Counted from the stretch's first letter, positions 37,413 to 49,046 are shown. The stretch is 64,000 nucleotides of DNA from Brevundimonas sp. 357 (GCF_003938605.1 NZ_RHWX01000004.1:124001-188000); one strand, 5' to 3'. Numbers and translations are program-made. Notes: generated by a model not told the origin, from the letters alone.

Positions 37413-37539
37413 GTGATGACTTATCAAATTTGGAGTGAATAATTTAATATTAATCATATTTAGAATTTGACTTACATTGTATTCAATTGTCTTTTGTTTG
37501 CGCCGCCATTATCTGGTGGAATATTTGGGAGGAGATGAT

Positions 37540-38016
37540 ATGTTTAAAGCTGCTTCTATTGCTTCGGCCGCCGTTCTCGCCATCGCGGGCTTTGCGGCTC
37601 CAGCCATGGCGCAATCGATCAGCCCAGCCGGTACGTCGTTTGTCTTGTCGGGCACCCTGAACCTTCAGCAGTCGACGACTGTCCACTGTGACGTATCGCT
37701 GAACGGGACTGTGGCTGCTGACGGCAGCTCGGCCACCATCACCGGCGGCAGCTTCAGCCCAGGCGACTGGCAGTGCGGCCTGCTGGTCTCGCCGTCGGGC
37801 TTCCCCTGGACGATTACACCCACCGGAGGTGGTTCGATCACCATCACCAATATCGGCGCCAGCTCGATCCTGGGCAGCTGCAATGGCGTCATCACGACGA
37901 ACTGGAACAATGCAACCAGCAGCGTGACTTTCAATGGCTCCACCATTCCTGGCTCGCCGAACCAGTGCATCATTACCGGCACGCTGACGAGCACGCCGGG
38001 CCTGACCATTTCCTGA
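37540..38016 (+). CDS. Secreted protein of the PraB-like family
   Basis: About 158 residues. A signal peptide ends AMAQS. The mature protein is rich in Ser, Thr, Gly and Asn and has four cysteines. Its pattern (ISPAGTSFVLSGTL, the CDVSLNGTVAADGSSATI block, GFPWTITPT) resembles PraB, a small secreted protein that promotes alkane use and surface attachment in Pseudomonas. I cannot verify by alignment. GGGAGGAG sits 7 bases before ATG 37540. A terminator ends the gene. Together with the receptor and beta-oxidation genes nearby it hints at growth on hydrophobic substrates. Confidence 0.6.
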   Translation: MFKAASIASAAVLAIAGFAAPAMAQSISPAGTSFVLSGTLNLQQSTTVHCDVSLNGTVAADGSSATITGGSFSPGDWQCGLLVSPSGFPWTITPTGGGSITITNIGASSILGSCNGVITTNWNNATSSVTFNGSTIPGSPNQCIITGTLTSTPGLTIS

Positions 38017-38063
38017 TCATGCCTGATGGTGCGGTCGTCTTTTCCATGACTGCATCGTTTCCG

Positions 38064-38099
38064 ACGCCGGGAGTTCGCAAGAGCTCCCGGCGTTTCTTT
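38064..38099 (+). terminator. Rho-independent terminator after the PraB-like gene
   Basis: ACGCCGGGAG / CTCCCGGCGT stem with ten-base loop and TTCTTT tail. Confidence 0.85.
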
Positions 38100-38206
38100 G
38101 ATTTGCGCACTGACAGTTCAGCAAACGGCGTCGTCTGTAAGGGCTAGGCCCGTGGCTTAATTTGACTTAGCTGTCAGGCGAGACGTCGCGTACGACGGAG
38201 TATCGC

Positions 38207-40396
38207 ATGCTGTTGTGGCTGCCCTTGGTCAGTCTGGCCGCTATGGGGCAGGCGGATGTCGCGCAGGCGGCGAAGGCCCGCACTCCTATGGCGAGCGCCG
38301 CAGCCGATCAGGCCATGCGCCAGAACCTGGAAGAGCCGGTCAGGGTCGATGACGTGGAGGTTCGCGGCCGTCGCGGCGCGGCCCAGGTTCCGCCTGAGAT
38401 CGAGTTGGGCGGCGCAGAGATCGACGCCCTGGGCGCCTGGGACATCAGCGAGGTGCTGCAGCGCTTGGGCGAGACGCATGGCGTCGGTGAAGCGCCTCTG
38501 GTGATCATCAACGGCAAGCGCGTGGCCAATTCCGGCGCCTTCACGGGCTTTCCGCCGGACGCGCTGTTGCGGGCAGAGGTGCTGCCCGCGGAGGCGGCTG
38601 CCCTCTATGGCGGCGCGCCTGGTCAGAGGGTAGTGAATCTGGTCCTGCAACGACAGTTCCAGAGCCATGACGGCCGGGCGACGGGCGGGCGCCCGACACA
38701 GGGCGGGATGTCGTCATTGTCCGCCGATCTGCGTCGCTCTGCGATTGAAGGCGAGCGGACCCTTCAGTTCGGCGCTCGCGTTTCTCGCGACACCGCCTTG
38801 CGCGCCGACGAACGTGACCGGGAGGGGGGCGAGGGCTTGATGGACGGCGCGATAACGTTGCGGCCTCGCGTGGACATGGCTGCCTTGAATCTCAGCGCGA
38901 CGCGTCCGCTCGGCGATTGGTCGACCGTTTTCAGCCTGAACGGTCAGGCCCGGGAAAGCCCGTCGCGCATACGTTTCGGCGATGAGGTCGTTGACAGCAT
39001 GCGTCGCAATGAAAGCATGGGCGCGGCCGTCGGGCTAAGCGGAAAGGCGCTGGGATGGCAGGTTCAGATGAACATAACCGGCCAGGCGTCGCGCGCTCGC
39101 GAGAGCGGATTCGGCGATATGCGAAGCGAAAACCGCATGGCAGGGGTTAGCGGATCAGCCGGCCGCGCGCTGATTGAGCTGCCGACCGGGGCGTTGGTTG
39201 CAAATCTTAGCGGCAATCTCCTCGCCAACCAATCGACTGTCGAACGAGACCAGGGGCGAACGACAAGTCGCTTTGAGACGCGAGAGGCCAGGGGATCCCT
39301 AGCGTTTCCTCTGGCGAAAACCGGGATCCAAGGCGGCGTGTTGCGTGGCGTAGGCGATCTGCTTGCGACGGTCGGCGGCGGCGTTCGGGATACAGGCGCG
39401 GGATCTGGCGACGAGATAAACGCGGCCTTGACCTGGATACCGCGACAGAAGGTGCGCCTGAACGGTCTATGGTCCTCAGCCAACGACAGTATTTCTGACA
39501 ATCTGAGGTCCGAACCTCTGTATCACGACACGCCCCGCGTGGTGTTCGATTTCCGCACCGGTCAGGCGGTGGAGGTCGTGCCGATCATGGGCGGCAATCC
39601 TGATCTGCAGCAACCGCGCGCGGAGCGCCTTTCGCTGACGGCGGCACTGGGGCCGTTCACGCGGTGGAGCCTGTCCGCCAATCTGGGCTATCAGCGCGAC
39701 AAGACGATGAACGGGGTCGGCTCCCTGCCGGACCTGACGGAGGATGTCGAAGCCGCCTTTCCCGAGCGGTTCCGCCGCGATAGCGACGGACGATTGGTCA
39801 GCGTTGACTATCGCCCCCTGAACCTGGGTTCCAGCTTGACGGAAGGCTTGACCGGCAGTTTGAATTTCAACCTTCCGCGTCCTTCCAGGCCCGCTGCGGG
39901 CGAAGCGGCCGTGCTTAGGGTGACGCTGAACTACAGCTATGGTTTGCGCAGTACGCTGTCGCTGGCCGCCGGGCTGCCTGAACTGGACCGGTTGCGGGGG
40001 GACGGAGGCGGCGTGTCCAGGCAGGACGCGCGCTTGATGATCGATGCGCGGAAAGGGCGCTGGGGGATGAACGCCTCGGCCCGCTGGCAGGACGGCTATC
40101 GCACGCGACGGTTGAGCGGGACGGATGGACCTGAAGACTTGCTGTTGGAGCCGTTCACGGCCGTGGACCTGAAGCTCAACTTCCAGATGACGTCCGCTCG
40201 TCCGGCAGCGGGCGGCCAAGGCGACGGGCCGCGCCGTCGGAGCGGCGGTCTGCAGGTGAACCTGGAGGTCGCGAACCTGTTCGATGAAAGGCCGAAGGCG
40301 CGGCTGGGCGACGGCGGACCGGCGCCCGGTTACGGTCGCGACTTTCAGGATCCGATCGGTCGCACGGTTCGTCTGAGCCTGCAGCGGCGCTTCTGA
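38207..40396 (+). CDS. TonB-dependent-receptor-like outer-membrane barrel (short plug)
   Basis: A 729-residue protein. Signal peptide near AAMGQADVAQA, a TonB-box-like VDDVEVRGRRG, a compact plug (IDALGAWDISEVLQRLGETHG, PLVIINGKRVANSG, RAEVLPAEAAALYGGAPGQRVVNLVLQRQF) and a barrel ending LSLQRRF. It looks like a small, divergent TonB receptor or a related porin-like barrel. GACGGAG lies 8 bases before the ATG. No partner enzyme is adjacent and the ligand is unknown. Confidence 0.75.
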   Translation: MLLWLPLVSLAAMGQADVAQAAKARTPMASAAADQAMRQNLEEPVRVDDVEVRGRRGAAQVPPEIELGGAEIDALGAWDISEVLQRLGETHGVGEAPLVIINGKRVANSGAFTGFPPDALLRAEVLPAEAAALYGGAPGQRVVNLVLQRQFQSHDGRATGGRPTQGGMSSLSADLRRSAIEGERTLQFGARVSRDTALRADERDREGGEGLMDGAITLRPRVDMAALNLSATRPLGDWSTVFSLNGQARESPSRIRFGDEVVDSMRRNESMGAAVGLSGKALGWQVQMNITGQASRARESGFGDMRSENRMAGVSGSAGRALIELPTGALVANLSGNLLANQSTVERDQGRTTSRFETREARGSLAFPLAKTGIQGGVLRGVGDLLATVGGGVRDTGAGSGDEINAALTWIPRQKVRLNGLWSSANDSISDNLRSEPLYHDTPRVVFDFRTGQAVEVVPIMGGNPDLQQPRAERLSLTAALGPFTRWSLSANLGYQRDKTMNGVGSLPDLTEDVEAAFPERFRRDSDGRLVSVDYRPLNLGSSLTEGLTGSLNFNLPRPSRPAAGEAAVLRVTLNYSYGLRSTLSLAAGLPELDRLRGDGGGVSRQDARLMIDARKGRWGMNASARWQDGYRTRRLSGTDGPEDLLLEPFTAVDLKLNFQMTSARPAAGGQGDGPRRRSGGLQVNLEVANLFDERPKARLGDGGPAPGYGRDFQDPIGRTVRLSLQRRF

Positions 40397-40476
40397 GCCG
40401 TTGAACATAGGTCGCATTGACGTTCTGATGTCGCGGGCGTTTGATCGGCTGTCCCTGACCCTGGGAGGCTGCGGCC

Positions 40477-41448
40477 ATGGGCGATAGAGTGCGACATGAA
40501 CACGCCAGCCTGATCCGTCAGGCGCTGGATGACGAGGGGGCCGGAGCGCGCTCGGCCCTGGCGGCGTCGTGGCGTCGGTCCGTGACCCTGTACGGCCTGG
40601 ACCCCAGCGAACATGGCGAGGTCGAGACGATCACCGAGCAGCAGCTGCGCGAGGCGCGGCAGGCGATGGAGCCGATGACGCGCGCGGCCGAAGGCGTGCT
40701 GGACCGGCTGTTTCTGGCCGTCGGCGGGGTGGGGTGCTGCGTTCTGCTGACCAATGCCGAGGGCGTACCGGTCGAGCGACGCGGGGCTGTGGCCGACGAC
40801 GACACCTTCCACCGCTGGGGCCTGTGGCCCGGCGCCGTCTGGTCCGAGGCGGTCGAGGGCACCAACGGCATCGGCACGGCCCTGGCCGAGCATCGCGCCG
40901 TGACCATCCATCGCGAACAGCATTTCCACGCCCGCAACACCGGGCTGAGCTGCATCACCCACCCCATCCATGACCATATGGGACGGCTGGCCGGGGCGCT
41001 GGACGTTTCATCGTGCCGGGCTGACGCGACCGAGGCTATCCTGGGGCTGATCTCGGCGGCGGTGGCCGATGCCGCGCGGGCGATCGAGGCCCAGACTTTC
41101 CGCCAGGTCTTCGCCGATGCGCGCATCGTGCTGGCGGGCGGGGCCAGCGAGCGCAATGCGGCGGCCCTGCTGGCGGTGGATCGGGACGATCTGGTGATCG
41201 GCGCCACGCGGGCGGCGCGGTTGTCCCTGTCGATCACCGACGAGCGGATCGCGGCCCAGTTGCCCGCCTCCGACCTGTTGACGCCGGGCGGGGCGGAGAT
41301 CGACTTGCTGGAGGCTGAGCGAGGGGCGGTGCGCCGCGCCCTGGCCCGGACCGGGGGCAATGTCTCGGCGGCGGCGCGGGCCCTGGGCGTCAGCCGGGCC
41401 ACCCTGCACCGCAAGCTGCACCGTCTGGGCCTGATCAACCTGAACTGA
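40477..41448 (+). CDS. GAF-Fis transcriptional regulator lacking AAA+ domain (AcoR-like)
   Basis: A 323-residue protein. A GAF-type sensor lies about residues 60-200 ([58 protein letters not shown]), followed by a linker and a Fis-type helix-turn-helix at about 295-322 ([27 protein letters not shown]). The AAA+ ATPase domain that would contact sigma-54 is absent, so it is not a sigma-54 activator. It sits upstream of an aldehyde dehydrogenase with a perfect palindrome between, which points to local control of that gene. GGGAGG precedes the ATG. Confidence 0.88.
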   Translation: MGDRVRHEHASLIRQALDDEGAGARSALAASWRRSVTLYGLDPSEHGEVETITEQQLREARQAMEPMTRAAEGVLDRLFLAVGGVGCCVLLTNAEGVPVERRGAVADDDTFHRWGLWPGAVWSEAVEGTNGIGTALAEHRAVTIHREQHFHARNTGLSCITHPIHDHMGRLAGALDVSSCRADATEAILGLISAAVADAARAIEAQTFRQVFADARIVLAGGASERNAAALLAVDRDDLVIGATRAARLSLSITDERIAAQLPASDLLTPGGAEIDLLEAERGAVRRALARTGGNVSAAARALGVSRATLHRKLHRLGLINLN

Positions 41449-41464
41449 CCGATCGCGACGGAAA

Positions 41465-41484
41465 CTGTCGCAAGTCTGCGACAG
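41465..41484. promoter_or_regulatory. Perfect palindrome, probable binding site of the GAF-Fis regulator
   Basis: CTGTCGCA-AGTC-TGCGACAG, eight-base perfect arms with a four-base spacer, 16 bases after the regulator's stop and 113 bases before the aldehyde dehydrogenase start. TGT-N-ACA palindromes are typical of Fis-type HTH activators. Confidence 0.6.
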
Positions 41485-41596
41485 GTGTGCGCCGCACCAT
41501 CCGGGCGGCGTCTGGAACAGGCCGCCGGGCCGACCGACCTTGCTTCAAACGACGCCGACAATCGGCGCCCAAGGAAACCGCAAGGAGGCCGTTCCC

Positions 41597-43114
<1,518 letters not shown>

Positions 43115-43122
43115 TCTCGATC

Positions 43123-43152
43123 AAGGCGCGGGCTTCGGTCCGCGCCTTTTTT
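43123..43152 (+). terminator. Rho-independent terminator after the aldehyde dehydrogenase
   Basis: AAGGCGCGG / CCGCGCCTT stem, then T6. The following 158 bases up to the XRE gene hold no recognised feature. Confidence 0.9.
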
Positions 43153-43310
43153 GTTTCGACGGCGATTCAGGAAAGAAAGCCGCCGCCGCCACGAAGGTCG
43201 GCGTTGTGCACAAGCTCGGCTCGCGACCGAACTGACGTTCCCGTACCTCGGCCTGAGGCACGTCTCGGCCGTGAGGGCAGGGGCCTGGTCAAGCGGGTGA
43301 GCTAGGCGGA

Positions 43311-43931
43311 CTAGGCGGAGGAGTCTTCCCGCAAGAAGGCCGGAGTGCCGACATAGAGCAGCAGGACTTCTTCGTCGGAATCGTTGCGTACGAAATGGGT
43401 CACGCGGCCATCGAAGTGCATCCCGTCGCCAGGGCCGAGCAAGGCTTCCACATCGCCGGCGACAGCCGTCAGCGTTCCCTTGATGACGTATCGGAAAATC
43501 TCGCCGTTGTGGGAGTCTGGCGGAAAGGCGAACCCCGGCGGAATGCGAACCAGAACCGCATCCATCTTCCGGTCCGGCAGTTCGGATGAAAGATCGACAT
43601 ATCCCACGACGGAATCGATATCGACGGTCTTGGGCTCCGCTGCGCGGAACACGATCTGGTTGGTCTGGGGCCACTCCATGAAGTGGGACACCTCCACCTC
43701 CAGCCCCTTGGCCAGGCTCATCAGGGACCAGACAGACGGCGTGGTGAGATTGCGCTCGGCTTGTGAGATGAACGGTGCGGACAGGCCGCTACGCGTCGCC
43801 AATTCCTGAAGCGTCAATCCCAGAGCTTTGCGGCGCGCCTTGATGCGATCGCCGATCGGCAGCTGCTGCACCTTTGAGCGCGTCTCAAACTTAAGAAAGG
43901 CGCTGCTCTTGTTGCGATGCGTCGTCATCAT
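43311..43931 (-). CDS. XRE-family regulator with C-terminal cupin
   Basis: A 206-residue protein. The helix-turn-helix is at about 28-80 (IKARRKALGLTLQELATRSGLSAPFISQAERNLTTPSVWSLMSLAKGL) and a cupin domain at about 120-200 (FAFPPDSHNGEIFRYVIKGTLTAV, HFDGRVTHFVRNDSDEEVLL). HTH-cupin regulators usually sense a small ligand such as an amino acid or polyamine. It is divergent from a TonB receptor followed by two peptidase genes, so a peptide-derived signal is likely. The C-terminus differs enough from PuuR that the ligand cannot be named. Confidence 0.88.
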   Translation of the reverse strand: MMTTHRNKSSAFLKFETRSKVQQLPIGDRIKARRKALGLTLQELATRSGLSAPFISQAERNLTTPSVWSLMSLAKGLEVEVSHFMEWPQTNQIVFRAAEPKTVDIDSVVGYVDLSSELPDRKMDAVLVRIPPGFAFPPDSHNGEIFRYVIKGTLTAVAGDVEALLGPGDGMHFDGRVTHFVRNDSDEEVLLLYVGTPAFLREDSSA

Positions 43932-43965
43932 GCCTTCTCTGCAGCGTCCGCTCTTTGGGTCAGAT

Positions 43966-43981
43966 CGAAAAGACGTTTTCG
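43966..43981. promoter_or_regulatory. Palindrome upstream of the XRE-cupin gene
   Basis: CGAAAA-GACG-TTTTCG, six-base perfect arms, 35 bases upstream of the regulator start and in the 298-base divergent gap before the TonB receptor. The rest of the gap turns AT-rich from about 44110; no further element is recognised. Confidence 0.5.
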
Positions 43982-44229
43982 GTCAAATAAGACCGCAAGC
44001 CATCTGCCTGTGACCAATGTCGCAATCGCTCCTGCTCATTCAGTGCGTCCACAGTGACAGCGGCGATGGCGCGCCGCAATCCAAACAAACCTTCGACATG
44101 ATCTTGTTCGCAAGCGCCGAAGAAAATAATGAAAAAGGCATACATATCAAAATTTTTGAGGCTTCAAATTTATTGCGGGCTTTAAGGATGTGAGGCAAGA
44201 ATGTGATGCTTTTACGAGGGTGGGCGCCA

Positions 44230-47121
44230 ATGAAATTCGCATCAAAACTGTATGTCGGCGCTGCGGCGACGGCGCTCTGCATGGCGGCCTTCCCGGCGGC
44301 GGCTCAGATTGAGGCGCCGCAGGACGACAATGGGGCGACGGCCGTTGAAGAGATTGTCGTCACCGGCAGCCGTATTCGGCGCAGCGGCGTCCAGACGCCG
44401 ACCCCGACCACCATCATCAACGCCGAAACGATCCGCCGCTCGGGCGTCAGCGAAATCGCCGACCTCGTGAACGAGATTCCGAGCCTGTTCGTCTCGCAGA
44501 ACAACCAGACCTCGAACCAGCAGGGCAATGCGGGCCTGAACGCGCTGGATCTGCGCGGTCTGGGCACTGAGCGTACGCTGGTGCTGGTCAACGGTCGCCG
44601 TCGCGTGCCCGCCATGCCGGGCTCATCGGCCGTCGATATCAGCGCCATTCCCTCCGCCCTGGTTGAGCGCGTCGACGTGATCACCGGCGGCGCCTCGGCG
44701 ATGTACGGCGCCGACGCCGTGGCGGGCGTGGCCAACTTCATCCTGAAGCAGAATTACGAGGGAATGGAGTTCACCGGAACCTACTCCGGTTCGACCCGCG
44801 GCGATCTGCAAGGCTACGACGCCAGCGTTCTGTTCGGTCGGAATTTCCACGACAACCGCGGCAACGTCACCCTGTTCGGCAGCTATAATCAGCACAACGA
44901 CGCGGTCTTCGGCCAGGACCGTCCTTGGACGTCGGGCGGCGCGCCCTTCTACATTCGCGGCGAAGACGGCAAGTACACGCTGACCGACGGCAACCGCCAA
45001 GTGTACGATCTCGACAGCGCCGTCGTGCAGCTGGGCGGGCCGGGCAACCTCTATACGTTCAATCCGGACGGCTCCCTGCGTCGGCCTGTTTACGGGCCCA
45101 GCGGCCTTCTGGGCGCCACCACGGGCAATCCGTCCCTGATCAGCTTCCGCACTGACGGGGGCGAGTTCGGCGGGCGTTATGACGATTGGGCGCTGGCGGT
45201 GCCGAGCGAGCGATATTCGGTCGCTATTTCGAGCAACTATCAGATCACCGAGAACATCAAGCTGTTCGGCGATCTGACCTACGCCCAGACGGACTCCAAG
45301 GGTCTTTATCGCGCCTATTCGGCCTATGGCACGGACATTCTCTCGGCCAGCAATCCGTTCATCACGTCGGAAATGATCGCGGCTAATGGCGGCGTGGCGA
45401 CGGGCATCGGCTTCGCGCGTCGCTTCTCGGAACTGGGCCGCCAGGAAACCGAATACGACCGCAACATGTATCAGCTGACCGTCGGCGCCGAGGGTCGGTT
45501 CAGCCTGCTGGGCCGCAATGACTGGGAGTGGGTCGCGCACTATTCGAACGGCCGCACGCGCCAGGAAGTGCGCACCCGGAACGCCACCGCCAACGGCCGC
45601 TATACCCAGGCGCTGAATGCGGTCGCCGGCCCCAACGGCTCGGTTGTCTGCGCCGATCCGTCCAACGGCTGCGTGCCGCTGAACCCGTTCAAGCCGCTGA
45701 CGCAGGACGTCATCGACTTTATCCAGTACGATACCAGCCCTTCCGTGCAGACCCTGAAGCAGGAGGTCGTGTCGGCCTATGTCACCGGGTCCGCCTTCGA
45801 CCTGCCGGCCGGTCCGGTCCAGGTGGTGTTCGGGGCCGAGTATCGCACCGAAAGCAACGACATCGGCGCGACCCCGGAATACGATCCGCTGAGCCCGAAA
45901 TTCGATGCGAGCATCGGCACGACCGCCACGTCTCTGGTGGGCGACTACGACGTCGCCGAAGTGTTCGCCGAAGTGCGCGTGCCCCTGATCAGCAACGTCA
46001 CCGGCATCGAGGATCTGTCGTTCGAAGGCGCGGTGCGTCAGTCGGACTACAGCACCGCCGGTGAAACCACGGCCTACAAGGCCTCGCTGAACTGGACCCC
46101 GGTCAGCGACATCCGTTTCCGCGGCACCTACGGTCAATCGGTGCGCGCGCCCAACATCAGCGAGCTGTTCACTGCCGGACAGACGGGCGGCGCATGGCTG
46201 GCCGATCCCTGCAACTACCATGACGTCGTCAACCGCGTGGACCGGACCGATTTCACGGCCGCCAACTGCGCGGCGATCAAGCCGCAGAACGTGAACACCT
46301 ACTGGCAATGGCTGGATGTGATTCAATCGGGCAATGAGGGCCTGGGCGTGGAAACTGCCCAGACCTACACCGCCGGGGTCGTGATCCAGCCGCGTTGGAT
46401 TCCGAACTTCTCGCTGACGGTCGACTATTTCGACATCGAACTGGAAGACGCCATCGGTTCGTTCGGCGCCCAGGCCATCCTGAACAAGTGCGTGGATCTG
46501 CAGTCCATGGACAACATGTTCTGCGGCCTGGTCGAGCGCGATCCGACGACCAACAACCTGGTCGCCGTGAATGTGCAGGAATTGAATATGTCGATGTTCA
46601 AGACCCGCGGCATCGATTTCGAGGCCAACTACCGCTTCGATCTGAGCTCGGTCGGCATGGGCGAGGAAGCCGGTTCGATTTCGATCAACGCCGTCTACAC
46701 CAAGCTGCTGGAGCGCAGCTTCATCCTGGACGCCAGCGACGCCTCGACCATCGACGAGACGGTGGGCCTGTTCGGCGCGCCCGAATGGAAGGGCGCCGTC
46801 CGCACCACCTGGAACGCCGGACCGTGGACGGCCAACTGGACCCTGCGCCACTTCAGCCCGATGCGGCCGGGCAGCCATGTCACGCCCGACCTGTATGACG
46901 TGACGGAAACCGACCACGTCTTCTACAGCGACCTGTCGGCCTCTTATGAGGTGAACGAGCGCGTCTCGCTTTACGGCGGTCTGCGCAACGCCTTCGACGA
47001 GGCCCCGCCGCGTATTCCGGGCGCGGAAGCCGGCGGCGCCAACTTCGAGTACGGCTATCAGGCCGGCACCTATGACGTGATCGGCCGCACCTTCTATGTC
47101 GGCGTGACGCTGCGCCGATAG
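44230..47121 (+). CDS. TonB-dependent receptor of the peptide-use locus
   Basis: About 963 residues. Signal peptide ending FPAAAQI, TonB-box-like EEIVVTGSRI, plug (RTLVLVNGRRRVPAMPGSSAVDISAIP, VERVDVITGGASAMYGADAVAGVANFILKQNYEG) and a large barrel ending in GVTLRR. The VTGSRI and GGASAMYGADAVAGVANFILK wording is typical of receptors associated with peptide or sugar uptake in Caulobacterales. ATG 44230 is chosen because GAGGGTGGG lies upstream and the hydrophobic signal follows. It probably heads the operon with the two peptidase genes. Confidence 0.92.
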   Translation: MKFASKLYVGAAATALCMAAFPAAAQIEAPQDDNGATAVEEIVVTGSRIRRSGVQTPTPTTIINAETIRRSGVSEIADLVNEIPSLFVSQNNQTSNQQGNAGLNALDLRGLGTERTLVLVNGRRRVPAMPGSSAVDISAIPSALVERVDVITGGASAMYGADAVAGVANFILKQNYEGMEFTGTYSGSTRGDLQGYDASVLFGRNFHDNRGNVTLFGSYNQHNDAVFGQDRPWTSGGAPFYIRGEDGKYTLTDGNRQVYDLDSAVVQLGGPGNLYTFNPDGSLRRPVYGPSGLLGATTGNPSLISFRTDGGEFGGRYDDWALAVPSERYSVAISSNYQITENIKLFGDLTYAQTDSKGLYRAYSAYGTDILSASNPFITSEMIAANGGVATGIGFARRFSELGRQETEYDRNMYQLTVGAEGRFSLLGRNDWEWVAHYSNGRTRQEVRTRNATANGRYTQALNAVAGPNGSVVCADPSNGCVPLNPFKPLTQDVIDFIQYDTSPSVQTLKQEVVSAYVTGSAFDLPAGPVQVVFGAEYRTESNDIGATPEYDPLSPKFDASIGTTATSLVGDYDVAEVFAEVRVPLISNVTGIEDLSFEGAVRQSDYSTAGETTAYKASLNWTPVSDIRFRGTYGQSVRAPNISELFTAGQTGGAWLADPCNYHDVVNRVDRTDFTAANCAAIKPQNVNTYWQWLDVIQSGNEGLGVETAQTYTAGVVIQPRWIPNFSLTVDYFDIELEDAIGSFGAQAILNKCVDLQSMDNMFCGLVERDPTTNNLVAVNVQELNMSMFKTRGIDFEANYRFDLSSVGMGEEAGSISINAVYTKLLERSFILDASDASTIDETVGLFGAPEWKGAVRTTWNAGPWTANWTLRHFSPMRPGSHVTPDLYDVTETDHVFYSDLSASYEVNERVSLYGGLRNAFDEAPPRIPGAEAGGANFEYGYQAGTYDVIGRTFYVGVTLRR

Positions 47122-47233
47122 GCCGACCTCAAACCACGAAGAGGCGAACGCCTCTTCGACTGCTCTTCAATCAGGCGGCGTCGGCATACCGGAGCCGCCT
47201 GATGTCTTTCAGGGAAAGCATGGGGAACCCGCG

Positions 47234-49033
47234 ATGAGAACTCTGCTCCTGACGGCGTGCGCCGTCTCGTCCATCCTGGCCGGGGCGGCTCCGGCCATTG
47301 CGGCCGACGTCTCGCCGCCTGCCGCCCGGATGCAGGAAGCCGGGGCTCGCCTGAAGGCCCTGTATGAGGCGGAAACCGACGCCGGCATGGCCCGCTACGG
47401 CATCGTCAAGCGGGCGGACGGCGAGTACAGCCCGGCTGTGCGTCACGAGAGCGTCGATCCCGCCTCGCAACAGGAGCGCCTGACCTATGTTCGGGGGCTG
47501 CTGCGCCAGCTGGACGCCATTCCGCTGGACGATTTGTCCGCCGAGGACCGCATCAACGCCGCCGTCTTCCGCACCAATCTGGAGCATGCCCTGATCGACG
47601 GCCAGTTCCGTCAATGGGAGATGCCGTTCAACAGCGACAGCTCCTTCTGGACCTATCTGGACCAGCCCGGCGCCCTGCGCACGGCCGAGGAATATCGCGC
47701 CTATATCGCGCGGATGCGCGACACGCCGCGCTACTTCGACCAGCACCTGGCCAACATGCGCGACGGTCTGGCGCGCGGGTTCAGCGTGCCGCGCGTGACG
47801 CTGGAAGGGCGCGAAGCCTCCATCACCAACTTCATCACCGACACGGCCGAAGCCAACGCCTTCTATGCGGCCTTCCGCCAGATGCCGGCGACCATCCCGG
47901 CCGACGAGCAGGCCCGCCTGCGCGCCGAGGCGAGCGCCGTCATAAATGAGGCGGTGATCCCGGCCTATAAGACCCTGCTGGCCTTCTATCTGAATGAGTA
48001 TCAGCCGCGCGCCCGCACCGCTCTGGCGGCGCGCGACATGCCCGACGGCGTCGCCTACTATGAATCCCAGGTGCGCAAATACACGACGCTGGAGCTGAGC
48101 GGCGAAGAGATCCACCAGATCGGCCTGTCCGAGGTCGCCCGCATCCAGGCCGAGATGCGCCAGACGATGGCGGACGCAGGCTTCCAGGGGTCATTCGACG
48201 AGTTCCTGCACTTTCTGCGCACGGACCCGCAGTTCTACGCCAAGACGCCGGACGAACTGATGATGGTCTCGGCCTGGGTGGCCAAGCGCGCCGACGGCCA
48301 GATCGGCAAGCTGATCGGCGCCCTGCCGCGCCGCCGCTTCACCATCATCCCGGTGCCCGATGCGCTGGCGCCCTTCTACACGGCGGGACGCGGCGGGCTG
48401 GAATCCTGCCAGATGAACACCTACGACCTGCCCAGTCGGCCGCTGTACAACATCCCGGCCCTGACCCTGCACGAGTGCGCGCCGGGCCACAGCTTCCAGA
48501 TGGCCCTGGCCGAGGAACAGGCCGAGGGGCCGGCCTTCCGTCGTCACACCTATTTCTCGGGCTATGGCGAAGGCTGGGGGCTCTATACGGAATGGCTGGG
48601 CGTCGAGATGGGCATCTATCGCACGCCCTACGAGAACTTCGGCCGCCTCAGCTATGAGATGTGGCGCGCCGCGCGTCTGGTGATCGACACCGGGGTTCAC
48701 CTCAAGGGCTGGTCGCGCGAACAGGCCATCGACTATCTGGCGGGCCACACGGCCCTGTCGCGCCACGAGGTCGAGACCGAGGTCGATCGCTACATCAGCT
48801 GGCCGGGCCAGGCCCTGTCCTACAAGCTGGGCGAGTTGACTATCCGTCGCCTGCGCAAGGAGGCCGAGGCCGCCCTGGGCGAAAACTTCGACCCGCGCCC
48901 CTTCCACGATGAAATCCTGGCCCTGGGCGCCGTGCCCCTGACCACGCTGGAAGAGCATATGCGGGCCTACATCGCGCGCGGCGGCAAGCCCGTTGTCGCG
49001 GCCCAGGGCGTCGTCGCTCCGTCCCAGTCCTAG
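47234..49033 (+). CDS. DUF885-family secreted putative metallopeptidase
   Basis: A 599-residue protein with a signal peptide ending PAIAAD. The DUF885 motif HECAPGH (near residue 413), followed by a downstream Glu-rich helix (GYGEGWGLYTEWLG), resembles the zinc-binding HExxPGH site of this family. Members are linked to dipeptide and amino-acid ester cleavage in the periplasm. The gene lies 112 bases after the receptor and 13 bases before the next peptidase gene, so it belongs to the same unit. Confidence 0.85.
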   Translation: MRTLLLTACAVSSILAGAAPAIAADVSPPAARMQEAGARLKALYEAETDAGMARYGIVKRADGEYSPAVRHESVDPASQQERLTYVRGLLRQLDAIPLDDLSAEDRINAAVFRTNLEHALIDGQFRQWEMPFNSDSSFWTYLDQPGALRTAEEYRAYIARMRDTPRYFDQHLANMRDGLARGFSVPRVTLEGREASITNFITDTAEANAFYAAFRQMPATIPADEQARLRAEASAVINEAVIPAYKTLLAFYLNEYQPRARTALAARDMPDGVAYYESQVRKYTTLELSGEEIHQIGLSEVARIQAEMRQTMADAGFQGSFDEFLHFLRTDPQFYAKTPDELMMVSAWVAKRADGQIGKLIGALPRRRFTIIPVPDALAPFYTAGRGGLESCQMNTYDLPSRPLYNIPALTLHECAPGHSFQMALAEEQAEGPAFRRHTYFSGYGEGWGLYTEWLGVEMGIYRTPYENFGRLSYEMWRAARLVIDTGVHLKGWSREQAIDYLAGHTALSRHEVETEVDRYISWPGQALSYKLGELTIRRLRKEAEAALGENFDPRPFHDEILALGAVPLTTLEEHMRAYIARGGKPVVAAQGVVAPSQS

Positions 49034-49046
49034 AAGCGGAAGCCCC

